In this document: piece by piece, positions 44,142 through 58,617 of the stretch | Position numbering within the stretch: position 1 is the first letter of the stretch | Layout of the letters: each line of letters opens with the position of its first letter | From: Osmia lignaria lignaria | Lineage: Eukaryota; Arthropoda; Insecta; Hymenoptera; Megachilidae | Direction of reading: 5' to 3' | Assembly: GCF_051020975.1 (NCBI RefSeq) | Contig: NC_135032.1 | Location: 868,001 to 932,000 of the forward strand | DNA length: 64,000 nucleotides | Position numbers and translations under genes: made by a program | The notes under the pieces: generated by a model | What the model was told of the DNA's origin: nothing | What the model saw: the letters and a program-made list of their open reading frames with translations, nothing else | Databases searched by the model: none

Positions 44142-47100
44142 TTGCAGATATATCTCAAGGGAAGGGGCCTGACGGACATATTTCGAGATATTTCTTCTTC
44201 TTGTTGTTCTTCTTCTGCACAGCTAAGCTGGAAGTGGCATTTGCAGCTCGCAATAGTTCAGAGTTATCTCAAAGAAAGGGGCCACGGTGTTTCTGTATCT
44301 CTATTATGTTGGTGCGGCTTCGGAACTTTTAAATATCTTGATATATTTCGAGAACTACGCATCTGATCAAAAAATATCATACTACATAAAAAGTAGGAAA
44401 CTTAATTCTCTACAAAAAAGGTCTCTTAACATTTTGCCATAGCTCGCTTCGTTTCCGAGATATTTGCAGATTCATCTCAAGGGAAGGGGTCTGACGGACA
44501 TATTTCGAGATATTTCTTCTTCTTGTTGTTCTTCTTCTGCACAGCTAAGCTCGAAGTGGCATTTGCAGCTCGCAATAGTGCAGAGTTATCTCAAAGAAAG
44601 AGGCCACGGTGTTTCTGTACCTCTATTATGTTGGTGCAGCTTCGGAACTTTTAAATATCTTGATATATCTCGAGAACTACGCATCTGATCAAAAAATATC
44701 ATCGAACATAAAAAGTAGGAAACTTAATTCTCTACAAAAAAGGTCTCTTAACATTTTGCCATAGCTCGCTTCGTTTCCGAGATATTTGCAGATTCATCTC
44801 AAGGGAAGGGGTCTGACGGACATATTTCGAGATATTTCTTCTTCTTGTTGTTCTTCTTCTGCACAGCTAAGCTGGAAGTGGCATTTGCAGCTCGCAATAG
44901 TGCAGAGTTATCTCAAAGAAAGGGGCCACGGTGTTTCTGTATCTCTATTATGTTGGTGCGGCTTCGGAACTTTTAAATATCTTGATATATCTCGAGAACT
45001 ACGCGTCTGATCAAAAAATGTCATAGAACATAAAAAGTAGGAAACTTAATTCTCTACAAAAACGGTCTCTTAACATTTTGCCATAGCTCACTTCGTTTCC
45101 GAGATATTTGCAGATATATCTCAAGGGAAGGGGCCTGACGGACATATTTCGAGATATTTCTTCTTCTTGTTGTTCTTCTTCTGCACAGCTAAGCTGGAAG
45201 TGGCATTTGCGGCTCGCACTAGCGCACAGTTATCTCAAAGAAAGGGGCCACGGTGTTTCTGTATCTCTATTATGTTGGTGCGTCTTCGGAACTTTTAAAT
45301 ATCTCGATATATCTCGAAAACTACGCTTCTGATCAAAAAATATCATAGAACGTAAATTATAGGAAACATTATTCTCTACAAAAAAGGTCTCTTAACATTT
45401 TGCCATAGCTCGCTTCGTTTCCGAGATATTTGCAGATTCATCTCAAGGGAAGGGGTCTGACGGACATATTTCGAGATATTTCTTCTTCTTGTTGTTCTTC
45501 TTCTGCACAGCTAAGCTCGAAGTGGCATTTGCAGCTCGCAATAGTGCAGAGTTATCTCAAAGAAAGAGGCCACGGTGTTTCTGTACCTCTATTATGTTGG
45601 TGCAGCTTCGGAACTTTTAAATATCTTGATATATCTCGAGAACTACGCATCTGATCAAAAAATATCTTCGAACATAAAAAGTAGGAAACTTAATTCTCTA
45701 CAAAATAGGTCTCTTAACATTTTGCCATAGCTCGCTTCGTTTCCGAGATATTTGCAGATTCATCTCAAGGGAAGGGGTCTGACGGACATATTTCGAGATA
45801 TTTCTTCTTCTTGTTGTTCTTCTTCTGCACAGCTAAGCTGGAAGTGGCATTTGCAGCTCGCAATAGTGCAGAGTTATCCCAAAGAAAGGGGCCACGGTGT
45901 TTCTGTATCTCTATTATGTTGGTGCGGCTTCGGAACTTTTAAATATCTCGACATATCTCGAAAACTACGCTTCTGATCAAAAAATATCATAGAACATAAA
46001 TTGTAGAAAACATAATTCTCTACAAAAAAGGTCTCTTAACATTTTGCCATAGCTCGCTTCGTTTCCGAGATATTTGCAGATTTATCTCAAGGGAAGGGGC
46101 CTGACGGACATATTTCGAGATATTTCTTCTTCTTGTTGTTCTTCTTCTGCACAGCTAAGCTGGAAGTGGCATTTGCGGCTCGCACTAGTGCAGAGTTATC
46201 TCAAAGAAAGGGGCCACGGTGTTTCTGTATCTCTATCATGTTGGTGCGGCTTCGGAACTTTTAAATATCTCGATATATCTCGAAAACTACGCTTCTGATC
46301 AAAAAATATCATAGAAGATAAAAAGTAGGAAACTTAATTCTCTACAAAAAAGGTCTCTTAACATTTTGCCATCGCTCGCTTCGTTTCCGAGATATTTGCA
46401 GATTCAGCTCAAAGGAACTGGCCTGACGGACATATTTCGAGATATTTCTTCTTCTTGTTGTTCTTCCTCTGCACAGCTAAGCTGGAAGTGGCATTTGCAG
46501 CTCGCCATAGTGCAGAGTTATCTCAAAGAAAGGGGCCACGGTGTTTCTGTATCTCTATTATGTTGGTGCGGCTTCGGAACTTTTAAATATCTTGATATAT
46601 CTCGAGAACTACGCATCTGATCAAAAAAGATCATAGAACATGAAAAGTAGGAAACTTAATTCTCTACAAAAAAGGTCTCTTAACATTTTGCCATAGCTCT
46701 CTTCGTTTCCGAGATATTTGCAGATTTATCTCAAGGGAAGGGGCCTAACGGACATATTTCGAGATATTTCTTCTTCTTGTTGTTCTTCTTCTGCACAGCT
46801 AAGCTGGAAGTGGCATTTGCGGCTCGCACTAGTGCAGAGTTATCTCAACGAAAGGGGCCACGGTGTTTCTGTATCTCTATTATGTTGGTGCGGCTTCGGA
46901 ACTTTTAAATATCTTGATATATCTCGAGAACTACGCGTCTGATCAAAAAATATCATAGAACATAAAAAGTAGGAAACTTAATTCTCTACAAAAACGGTCT
47001 CTTAACATTTTGCCATAGCTCGCTTCGTTTCCGAGATATTTGCAGATTCAGCTCAAAGGAACTGGCCTGACGGACATATTTCGAGATATTTCTTCTTCTT

Positions 47101-50100
47101 GTTGTTCTTCCTCTGCACAGCTAAGCTGGAAGTGGCATTTGCAGCTCGCAATAGTGCAGAGTTATCTCAAAGAAAGGGGCCACGGTGTTTCTGTATCTCT
47201 ATTATGTTGGTGCGGCTTCGGAACTTTTAAATATCTTGATATATCTCGAGAACTACGCATCTGATCAAAAAATATCATAGAACATAAAAAGTAGGAAACT
47301 TAATTCTCTACAAAAAAGGTCTCTTAACATTTTGCCATAGCTCGCTTCGTTTCCGAGATATTTGCAGATTTATCTCAAGGGAAGGGGCCTGACGGACATA
47401 TTTCGAGATATTTCTTCTTCTTGTTGTTCTTCTTCTGCACAGTTAAGCTGGAAGTGGCATTTGCGGCTCGCACTAGTGCAGAGTTATCTCAACGAAAGGG
47501 GCCACGGTGTTTCTGTATCTCTATTATGTTGGTGCGGCTTCGGAACTTTTAAATATCTTGATATATCTCGAGAACTACGCGTCCGATCAAAAAATATCAT
47601 AGAACATAAAAAGTAGGAAACTTAATTCTCTACAAAAACGGTTTCTTAACATTTTGCCATAGCTCGCTTCGTTTCCGAGATATTTGCAGATATATTTCAA
47701 GGGAAGGGGCCTGACGGACATATTTCGAGATATTTCTTCTTCTTGTTGTTCTTCTTCTGCACAGCTAAGCTGGAAGTGGCATTTGCGGCTCGCACTAGTG
47801 CAGAGTTATCTCAAAGAAAGGGGCCACGGTGTTTCTGTATCTCTATTATGTTGGTGCGGCTTCGGAACTTTTAAATATCTCGATATATCTCGAAAACTAC
47901 GCTTCTGATCAAAAAATATCATAGAACATAAATTGTAGGAAACATAATTCTCTACAAAAAACGTCTCTTAACATTTTGCCATAGCTCGCTTCGTTTCCGA
48001 GATATTTGCAGATTCAGCTCAAAGGAACTGGCCTGACGGACATATTTCGAGATATTTCTTCTTCTTGTTGTTCTTCCTCTGCACAGCTAAGCTGGAAGTG
48101 GCATTTGCAGCTCGCAATAGTGCAGAGTTATCTCAAAGAAAGGGGCCACGGTATTTCTGTATCTCTATTATGTTGGTGCGGCTTCGGAACTTTTAAATAT
48201 CTTGGTATATCTCGAAAACTACGCATCTGATCAAAAAATATCATAGAACATAAAAAGTAGGAAACTTAATTCTCTATAAAAAAGGTCTCTTAACATTTTG
48301 CCATAGCTCGCTTCGTTTCCGAGATATTTGCAGATTTATCTCAAGGGAAGGGGCCTAACGGACATATTTCGAGATATTTCTTCTTCTTGTTGTTCTTCTT
48401 GTGCACAGCTAAACTGGAAGTGGCATTTCCAGCTCGCAATAGTGCAGAGTTATCTCAAAGAAAGGGGCCACGGTGTTTCTGTATCTCTATTATGTTGGTG
48501 CGGCTTCGGAACTTTTAAATATCTTGATATATCTCGAGAACTACGCATCTGATCAAAAAATATCATAGAACATAAAAAGTAGGAAACTTAATTCTCTACA
48601 AAAAAGGTCGCTTAACATTTTGCCATAGCCCTCTTCGTTTCCGAGATATTTGCAGATTTATCTCAAGGGAAGGGGCCTAACGGACATATTTCGAGATATT
48701 TCTTCTTCTTGTTGTCCTTCTTCTGCACAGCTAAGCTGGAAGTGGCATTTGCGGCTCGCACTAGTGCAGAGTTATCTCAAAGAAAGGGGCCACGGTGTTT
48801 CTGTATCTCTATTATGTTGGTGCGGCTTCGGAACTTTTAAATATCTTGATATATCTCGAGAACTACGCGTCGGATCAAAAAATATCATAGAACATAAAAA
48901 GTAGGAAACATAATTCTCTACAAAAAAGTTCTCTTAACATTTTGCCATAGCTCGCTTCGTTTCCGAGATATTTGCAGATTTATCTCAAGGGAAGGGGCCT
49001 GACGGACATATTTCGAGATATTTCTTCTTCTTGTTGTTCTTCTTCTGCGCAGCTAAGCTGGAAGTGGCATTTGCAGCTCGCAATAGTGCAGAGATACCTC
49101 AAAGAAAGGGGCCACGGTGTTTCTGTATCTCTATTATGTTGGTGCGGCTTCGGAACTTTTAAATATCTTGATATATCTCGAGAACTACGCGTCTGATCAA
49201 AAAATATCATAGAACATAAAAAGTAGGAAACATAATTCTCTACAAAAAAGGTCTCTTAACATTTTGCCATAGCTCGCTTCGTTTCCGAGATATTTGCAGA
49301 TTTATCTCAAGGGAAGGGGCCTGACGGACATATTTCCAGATATTTCTTCTTCTTGTTGTTCTTCTTCTGCACAGCTAAGCTGGAAGTGGCATTTGCGGCT
49401 CGCACTAGTGCAGAGTTATCTCAAAGAAAGGGGCCACGGTGTTTCTGTATCTCTATTAAGTTGGTGCAGCTTCGGAACTTTTAAATATCTTGATATATCT
49501 CGAGAACCACGCATCTGATCAAAAAATATCATCGAACATAAAAAGTAGGAAACTTAATTCTCTACAAAAAAGGTCGCTTAACATTTTGCCATAGCTCTCT
49601 TCGTTTCCGAGATATTTGCAGATTTATCTCAAGGGAAGGGGCCTGACGGACATATTTCGAGATATTTCTTCTTCTTGTTGTCCTTCTTCTGCACAGCTAA
49701 GCTGGAAAGGCATTTGCAGCTCGCAATAGTGCAGAGTTATCTCAAAGAAAGGGGCCACGGTGTTTCTGTATCCCTATTATGTTGGTGCGGCTTCGGAACT
49801 TTTAAATATCTCGATATATCTCGAAAACTACGCTTCTGATCAAAAAATATCATAGAACATAAATTGTAGGAAACATAATTCTCTACAAAAAACGTCTCTT
49901 AACATTTTGCCATAGCTCGCTTCGTTTCCGAGATATTTGCAGATTCAACTCAAAGGAACTGGCCTGACGGACATATTTCGAGATATTTCTTCTTCTTGTT
50001 GTTCTTCCTCTGCACAGCTAAGCTGGAAGTGGCATTTGCAGCTCGCAATAGTGCAGAGTTATCTCAAAGAAAGGGGCCACGGTGTTTCTGTATCTCTATT

Positions 50101-52511
50101 ATGTTGGTGCGGCTTCGGAACTTTTAAATATCTCGATATATCTCGAAAACTACGCTTCTGATCAAAAAATATCATAGAACATAGATTGTAGGAAACATAA
50201 TTCTCTACAAAAAACGTCTCTTAACATTTTGCCATAGCTCGCTTCGTTTCCGAGATATGTGCCGATTTATCTCAAGGGAAGGGGCCTGACGGACATATTT
50301 CGAGATATTTCTTCTTCTTGTTGTTCTTCTTCTGCACAGCTAAGCTGGAAGTGGCATTTGCGGCTCGCACTAGTGCAGAGTTATCTCAAAGAAAGGGGCC
50401 ACGGTGTTTCTGTATCTCTATTATGTTGGTGCGCCTTCGGAACTTTTAAATATCTTGATATATCTCGAGAACTACGCATCTGATCAAAAAATATCATCGA
50501 ACATAAAAAGTAGGAAACTTAATTCTCTACAAAAAAGGTCTCTTAACATTTTGCCATAGCTCGCTTCGTTTCCGAGATATTTGCAGATTTATCTCAAGGG
50601 AAGGGGCCTGACGGACATATTTCGAGATATTTCTTCTTCTTGTTGTCCTTCTTCTGCACAGCTAAGCTGGAAAGGCATTTGCAGCTCGCAATAGTGCAGA
50701 GTTATCTCAAAGAAAGGGGCCACGGTGTTTCTGTATCCCTATTATGTTGGTGCGGCTTCGGAACTTTTAAATATCTCGATATATCTCGAAAACTACGCTT
50801 CTGCTCAAAAAATATCATAGAACATAAATTGTAGGAAACATAATTCTCTACAAAAAACGTCTCTTAACATTTTGCCATAGCTCGCTTCGTTTCCGAGATA
50901 TTTGCAGATTCAACTCAAAGGAACTGGCCTGACGGACATATTTCGAGATATTTCTTCTTCTTGTTGTTCTTCCTCTGCACAGCTAAGCTGGAAGTGGCAT
51001 TTGCAGCTCGCAATAGTGCAGAGTTATCTCAAAGAAAGGGGCCACGGTGTTTCTGTATCTCTATTATGTTGGTGCGGCTTCGGAACTTTTAAATATCTCG
51101 ATATATCTCGAAAACTACGCTTCTGATCAAAAAATATCATAGAACATAGATTGTAGGAAACATAATTCTCTACAAAAAACGTCTCTTAACATTTTGCCAT
51201 AGCTCGCTTCGTTTCCGAGATATGTGCAGATTTATCTCAAGGGAAGGGGCCTGACGGACATATTTCGAGATACTTCTTCTTCTTGTTGTTCTTCTTCTGC
51301 ACAGCTAAGCTGGAAGTGGCATTTGCGGCTCGCACTAGTGCAGAGTTATCTCAAAGAAAGGGGCCACGGTGTTTCTGTATCTCTATTATGTTGGTGCGGC
51401 TTCGGAACTTTTAAATATCTTGATATATCTCGAGAACTACGCATCTGATCAAAAAATATCATCGAACATAAAAAGTAGGAAACTTAATTCTCTACAAAAA
51501 AGGTCTCTTAACATTTTGCCATAGCTCGCTTCGTTTCCGAGATATTTGCAGATTTATCTCAAGGGAAGTGGCCTGACGGACATATTTCGAGATATTTCTT
51601 CTTCTTGTTGTTCTTCTTCTGCACAGCTAAGCTGGAAGTGGCATTTGCAGCTCGCAATAGTGCAGAGATATCTCAAAGAAAGGGGCCACGGTGTTTCTGT
51701 ATCTCTATTATGTTGGTGCGGCTTTGGAACTTTTAAATATCTTGATATATCTCGAGAACTACGCGTCTGATCAAAAAATATCATAGAACATAAAAAGTAA
51801 GAAACATAATTCTCTACAAAAAAGGTCTCTTAACATTTTGCCATAGCTCGCTTCGTTTCCGAGATATTTGCAGATTTATCTCAAGGGAAGGGGCCTGACG
51901 GACATATTTCGAGATATTTCTTCTTCTTGTTGTTCTTCTTCTGCACAGCTAAGCTGGAAGTGGCATTTGCGGCTCGCACTAATGCACAGTTATCTCAAAG
52001 AAAGGGGCCACGGTGTTTCTGTATCTCTATTATGTTGGTGCGGCTTCGGAACTTTTAAGTATCTCGATATATCTCGAAAACTACGCTTCTGATCAAAAAA
52101 TATCATAGAACATAAATTGTAGGAAACATAATTCTCTACAAAAAACGTCTCTTAACATTTTGCCATAGCTCGCTTCGTTTCCGAGATATTTGCAGATTCA
52201 GCTCAAAGGAACTGGCCTGACGGACATATTTCGAGATATTTCTTCTTCTTGTTGTTCTTGCTCTGCACAGCTAAGCTGGAAGTGGCATTTGCAGCTCGCA
52301 ATGGTGCAGAGTTATCTCAAAGAAAGGGGCCACGGTGTTTCTGTATCTCTATTATGTTGGTGCGGCTTCGGAACTTTTAAATATCTCGATATATCTCGAA
52401 AACTACGCTTCTGATCAAAAAATATCATAGAACCTATATTGTAGGAAACATAATTCTCTACAAAAAAGGTCTCTTAACATTTTGCCATAGCTCGCTTCGG
52501 TTCCGAGATAT
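44142..52511. repeat. Satellite block that is the counterpart of 52.9-58.6 kb
   Basis: Monomers from about 44,200 to 48,060 recur 8,692 bp further on, and those from about 50,643 to 52,499 recur 6,117 bp further on. Shared private markers include AATAGTTCAG, CATACTACAT, AAATATCTTCG, CTCGACATATC, CAGTTAAGCTGG and GGTTTCTTAAC in the first part, and TGTCCTTC with GGAAAGGCATT (a 1-bp deletion), TTCTGCTCAAAA, GCTTTGGAAC and CTAATGCACAG in the second. The eight monomers between the two parts (about 48.06-50.64 kb) have no counterpart in the second copy. Confidence 0.85.
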
Positions 52512-52833
52512 TTGCAGATTTATCTCAAGGGAAGGGGCCTAACGAACATATTCCGAGATATTTCTTCTTCTTGTTGTTCTTCTTCTGCACAGCTAAACTG
52601 GAAGTGGCATTTCCAGCTCGCAATAGTGCCGAGTTATCTCAAAGAAAGGGGCCACGGTGTTTCTGTATCTCTATTATGTTGGTGCGGCTTCGGAACTTTT
52701 AAATATCTTGATATATCTCGAGAACTACGCATCTGATCAAAAAATATCATAGAACATAAAAAGTAGGAAACTTAATTCTCTACAAAAAAGGTCTCTTAAC
52801 ATTTTGCCATAGCTCGCTTCGTTTCCGAGATAT

Positions 52834-55800
52834 TTGCAGATTTATCTCAAGGGAAGGGGCCTAACGGACATACTTCGAGATATTTCTTCTTCTTGTTGTT
52901 CTTCTTCTGCACAGCTAAGCTGGAAGTGGCATTTGCAGCTCGCAATAGTTCAGAGTTATCTCAAAGAAAGGGGCCACGGTGTTTCTGTATCTCTATTATG
53001 TTGGTGCGGCTTCGGAACTTTTAAATATCTTGATATATTTCGAGAACTACGCATCTGATCAAAAAATATCATACTACATAAAAAGTAGGAAACTTAATTC
53101 TCTACAAAAAAGGTCTCTTAACATTTTGCCATAGCTCGCTTCGTTTCCGAGATATTTGCAGATTCATCTCAAGGGAAGGGGTCTGACGGACATATTTCGA
53201 GATATTTCTTCTTCTTGTTGTTCTTCTTCTGCACAGCTAAGCTCGAAGTGGCATTTGCAGCTCGCAATAGTGCAGAGTTATCTCAAAGAAAGAGGCCACG
53301 GTGTTTCTGTACCTCTATTATGTTGGTGCAGCTTCGGAACTTTTAAATATCTTGATATATCTCGAGAACTACGCATCTGATCAAAAAATATCATCGAACA
53401 TAAAAAGTAGGAAACTTAATTCTCTACAAAAAAGGTCTCTTAACATTTTGCCATAGCTCGCTTCGTTTCCGAGATATTTGCAGATTCATCTCAAGGGAAG
53501 GGGTCTGACGGACATATTTCGAGATATTTCTTCTTCTTGTTGTTCTTCTTCTGCACAGCTAAGCTGGAAGTGGCATTTGCAGCTCGCAATAGTGCAGAGT
53601 TATCTCAAAGAAAGGGGCCACGGTGTTTCTGTATCTCTATTATGTTGGTGCGGCTTCGGAACTTTTAAATATCTTGATATATCTCGAGAACTACGCGTCT
53701 GATCAAAAAATGTCATAGAACATAAAAAGTAGGAAACTTAATTCTCTACAAAAACGGTCTCTTAACATTTTGCCATAGCTCACTTCGTTTCCGAGATATT
53801 TGCAGATATATCTCAAGGGAAGGGGCCTGACGGACATATTTCGAGATATTTCTTCTTCTTGTTGTTCTTCTTCTGCACAGCTAAGCTGGAAGTGGCATTT
53901 GCGGCTCGCACTAGCGCACAGTTATCTCAAAGAAAGGGGCCACGGTGTTTCTGTATCTCTATTATGTTGGTGCGTCTTCGGAACTTTTAAATATCTCGAT
54001 ATATCTCGAAAACTACGCTTCTGATCAAAAAATATCATAGAACGTAAATTATAGGAAACATTATTCTCTACAAAAAAGGTCTCTTAACATTTTGCCATAG
54101 CTCGCTTCGTTTCCGAGATATTTGCAGATTCATCTCAAGGGAAGGGGTCTGACGGACATATTTCGAGATATTTCTTCTTCTTGTTGTTCTTCTTCTGCAC
54201 AGCTAAGCTCGAAGTGGCATTTGCAGCTCGCAATAGTGCAGAGTTATCTCAAAGAAAGAGGCCACGGTGTTTCTGTACCTCTATTATGTTGGTGCAGCTT
54301 CGGAACTTTTAAATATCTTGATATATCTCGAGAACTACGCATCTGATCAAAAAATATCTTCGAACATAAAAAGTAGGAAACTTAATTCTCTACAAAATAG
54401 GTCTCTTAACATTTTGCCATAGCTCGCTTCGTTTCCGAGATATTTGCAGATTCATCTCAAGGGAAGGGGTCTGACGGACATATTTCGAGATATTTCTTCT
54501 TCTTGTTGTTCTTCTTCTGCACAGCTAAGCTGGAAGTGGCATTTGCAGCTCGCAATAGTGCAGAGTTATCCCAAAGAAAGGGGCCACGGTGTTTCTGTAT
54601 CTCTATTATGTTGGTGCGGCTTCGGAACTTTTAAATATCTCGACATATCTCGAAAACTACGCTTCTGATCAAAAAATATCATAGAACATAAATTGTAGAA
54701 AACATAATTCTCTACAAAAAAGGTCTCTTAACATTTTGCCATAGCTCGCTTCGTTTCCGAGATATTTGCAGATTTATCTCAAGGGAAGGGGCCTGACGGA
54801 CATATTTCGAGATATTTCTTCTTCTTGTTGTTCTTCTTCTGCACAGCTAAGCTGGAAGTGGCATTTGCGGCTCGCACTAGTGCAGAGTTATCTCAAAGAA
54901 AGGGGCCACGGTGTTTCTGTATCTCTATCATGTTGGTGCGGCTTCGGAACTTTTAAATATCTCGATATATCTCGAAAACTACGCTTCTGATCAAAAAATA
55001 TCATAGAAGATAAAAAGTAGGAAACTTAATTCTCTACAAAAAAGGTCTCTTAACATTTTGCCATAGCTCGCTTCGTTTCCGAGATATTTGCAGATTCAGC
55101 TCAAAGGAACTGGCCTGACGGACATATTTCGAGATATTTCTTCTTCTTGTTGTTCTTCCTCTGCACAGCTAAGCTGGAAGTGGCATTTGCAGCTCGCCAT
55201 AGTGCAGAGTTATCTCAAAGAAAGGGGCCACGGTGTTTCTGTATCTCTATTATGTTGGTGCGGCTTCGGAACTTTTAAATATCTTGATATATCTCGAGAA
55301 CTACGCATCTGATCAAAAAAGATCATAGAACATGAAAAGTAGGAAACTTAATTCTCTACAAAAAAGGTCTCTTAACATTTTGCCATAGCTCTCTTCGTTT
55401 CCGAGATATTTGCAGATTTATCTCAAGGGAAGGGGCCTAACGGACATATTTCGAGATATTTCTTCTTCTTGTTGTTCTTCTTCTGCACAGCTAAGCTGGA
55501 AGTGGCATTTGCGGCTCGCACTAGCGCACAGTTATCTCAAAGAAAGGGGCCACGGTGTTTCTGTATCTCTATTATGTTGGTGCGTCTTCGGAACTTTTAA
55601 ATATCTCGATATATCTCGAAAACTACGCTTCTGATCAAAAAATATCATAGAACATAAAAAGTAGGAAACTTAATTCTCTACAAAAACGGTCTCTTAACAT
55701 TTTGCCATAGCTCGCTTCGTTTCCGAGATATTTGCAGATTCAGCTCAAAGGAACTGGCCTGACGGACATATTTCGAGATATTTCTTCTTCTTGTTGTTCT

Positions 55801-58617
55801 TCCTCTGCACAGCTAAGCTGGAAGTGGCATTTGCAGCTCGCAATAGTGCAGAGTTATCTCAAAGAAAGGGGCCACGGTGTTTCTGTATCTCTATTATGTT
55901 GGTGCGGCTTCGGAACTTTTAAATATCTTGATATATCTCGAGAACTACGCATCTGATCAAAAAATATCATAGAACATAAAAAGTAGGAAACTTAATTCTC
56001 TACAAAAAAGGTCTCTTAACATTTTGCCATAGCTCGCTTCGTTTCCGAGATATTTGCAGATTTATCTCAAGGGAAGGGGCCTGACGGACATATTTCGAGA
56101 TATTTCTTCTTCTTGTTGTTCTTCTTCTGCACAGTTAAGCTGGAAGTGGCATTTGCGGCTCGCACTAGTGCAGAGTTATCTCAACGAAAGGGGCCACGGT
56201 GTTTCTGTATCTCTATTATGTTGGTGCGGCTTCGGAACTTTTAAATATCTTGATATATCTCGAGAACTACGCGTCCGATCAAAAAATATCATAGAACATA
56301 AAAAGTAGGAAACTTAATTCTCTACAAAAACGGTTTCTTAACATTTTGCCATAGCTCGCTTCGTTTCCGAGATATTTGCAGATATATTTCAAGGGAAGGG
56401 GCCTGACGGACATATTTCGAGATATTTCTTCTTCTTGTTGTTCTTCTTCTGCACAGCTAAGCTGGAAGTGGCATTTGCGGCTCGCACTAGTGCAGAGTTA
56501 TCTCAAAGAAAGGGGCCACGGTGTTTCTGTATCTCTATTATGTTGGTGCGGCTTCGGAACTTTTAAATATCTCGATATATCTCGAAAACTACGCTTCTGA
56601 TCAAAAAATATCATAGAACATAAATTGTAGGAAACATAATTCTCTACAAAAAACGTCTCTTAACATTTTGCCATAGCTCGCTTCGTTTCCGAGATATTTG
56701 CAGATTCAGCTCAAAGGAACTGGCCTGACGGACATATTTCGAGATATTTCTTCTTCTTGTTGTCCTTCTTCTGCACAGCTAAGCTGGAAAGGCATTTGCA
56801 GCTCGCAATAGTGCAGAGTTATCTCAAAGAAAGGGGCCACGGTGTTTCTGTATCCCTATTATGTTGGTGCGGCTTCGGAACTTTTAAATATCTCGATATA
56901 TCTCGAAAACTACGCTTCTGCTCAAAAAATATCATAGAACATAAATTGTAGGAAACATAATTCTCTACAAAAAACGTCTCTTAACATTTTGCCATAGCTC
57001 GCTTCGTTTCCGAGATATTTGCAGATTCAACTCAAAGGAACTGGCCTGACGGACATATTTCGAGATATTTCTTCTTCTTGTTGTTCTTCCTCTGCACAGC
57101 TAAGCTGGAAGTGGCATTTGCAGCTCGCAATAGTGCAGAGTTATCTCAAAGAAAGGGGCCACGGTGTTTCTGTATCTCTATTATGTTGGTGCGGCTTCGG
57201 AACTTTTAAATATCTCGATATATCTCGAAAACTACGCTTCTGATCAAAAAATATCATAGAACATAGATTGTAGGAAACATAATTCTCTACAAAAAACGTC
57301 TCTTAACATTTTGCCATAGCTCGCTTCGTTTCCGAGATATGTGCAGATTTATCTCAAGGGAAGGGGCCTGACGGACATATTTCGAGATACTTCTTCTTCT
57401 TGTTGTTCTTCTTCTGCACAGCTAAGCTGGAAGTGGCATTTGCGGCTCGCACTAGTGCAGAGTTATCTCAAAGAAAGGGGCCACGGTGTTTCTGTATCTC
57501 TATTATGTTGGTGCGGCTTCGGAACTTTTAAATATCTTGATATATCTCGAGAACTACGCATCTGATCAAAAAATATCATCGAACATAAAAAGTAGGAAAC
57601 TTAATTCTCTACAAAAAAGGTCTCTTAACATTTTGCCATAGCTCGCTTCGTTTCCGAGATATTTGCAGATTTATCTCAAGGGAAGTGGCCTGACGGACAT
57701 ATTTCGAGATATTTCTTCTTCTTGTTGTTCTTCTTCTGCACAGCTAAGCTGGAAGTGGCATTTGCAGCTCGCAATAGTGCAGAGATATCTCAAAGAAAGG
57801 GGCCACGGTGTTTCTGTATCTCTATTATGTTGGTGCGGCTTTGGAACTTTTAAATATCTTGATATATCTCGAGAACTACGCGTCTGATCAAAAAATATCA
57901 TAGAACATAAAAAGTAAGAAACATAATTCTCTACAAAAAAGGTCTCTTAACATTTTGCCATAGCTCGCTTCGTTTCCGAGATATTTGCAGATTTATCTCA
58001 AGGGAAGGGGCCTGACGGACATATTTCGAGATATTTCTTCTTCTTGTTGTTCTTCTTCTGCACAGCTAAGCTGGAAGTGGCATTTGCGGCTCGCACTAAT
58101 GCACAGTTATCTCAAAGAAAGGGGCCACGGTGTTTCTGTATCTCTATTATGTTGGTGCGGCTTCGGAACTTTTAAGTATCTCGATATATCTCGAAAACTA
58201 CGCTTCTGATCAAAAAATATCATAGAACATAAATTGTAGGAAACATAATTCTCTACAAAAAACGTCTCTTAACATTTTGCCATAGCTCGCTTCGTTTCCG
58301 AGATATTTGCAGATTCAGCTCAAAGGAACTGGCCTGACGGACATATTTCGAGATATTTCTTCTTCTTGTTGTTCTTGCTCTGCACAGCTAAGCTGGAAGT
58401 GGCATTTGCAGCTCGCAATGGTGCAGAGTTATCTCAAAGAAAGGGGCCACGGTGTTTCTGTATCTCTATTATGTTGGTGCGGCTTCGGAACTTTTAAATA
58501 TCTCGATATATCTCGAAAACTACGCTTCTGATCAAAAAATATCATAGAACCTATATTGTAGGAAACATAATTCTCTACAAAAAAGGTCTCTTAACATTTT
58601 GCCATAGCTCGCTTCGT
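52834..58617. repeat. Second copy of the large block, eight monomers shorter
   Basis: This block matches 44.2-48.06 kb joined to 50.64-52.5 kb. The join lies between about 56,720 and 56,762: left of it the monomer has the CAGATTCAGCTC start of the copy at 48006, right of it the TGTCCTTC and GGAAAGGCATT markers of the copy at 50,643. The two offsets (8,692 and 6,117) differ by 2,575 bp, eight monomers. Within the block, 55.5-55.65 kb carries AGCGCACAG and GTGCGTCTTCGG where the counterpart at 46.8 kb does not, as expected of a gene-conversion patch. The match ends near 58,617. Confidence 0.85.
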
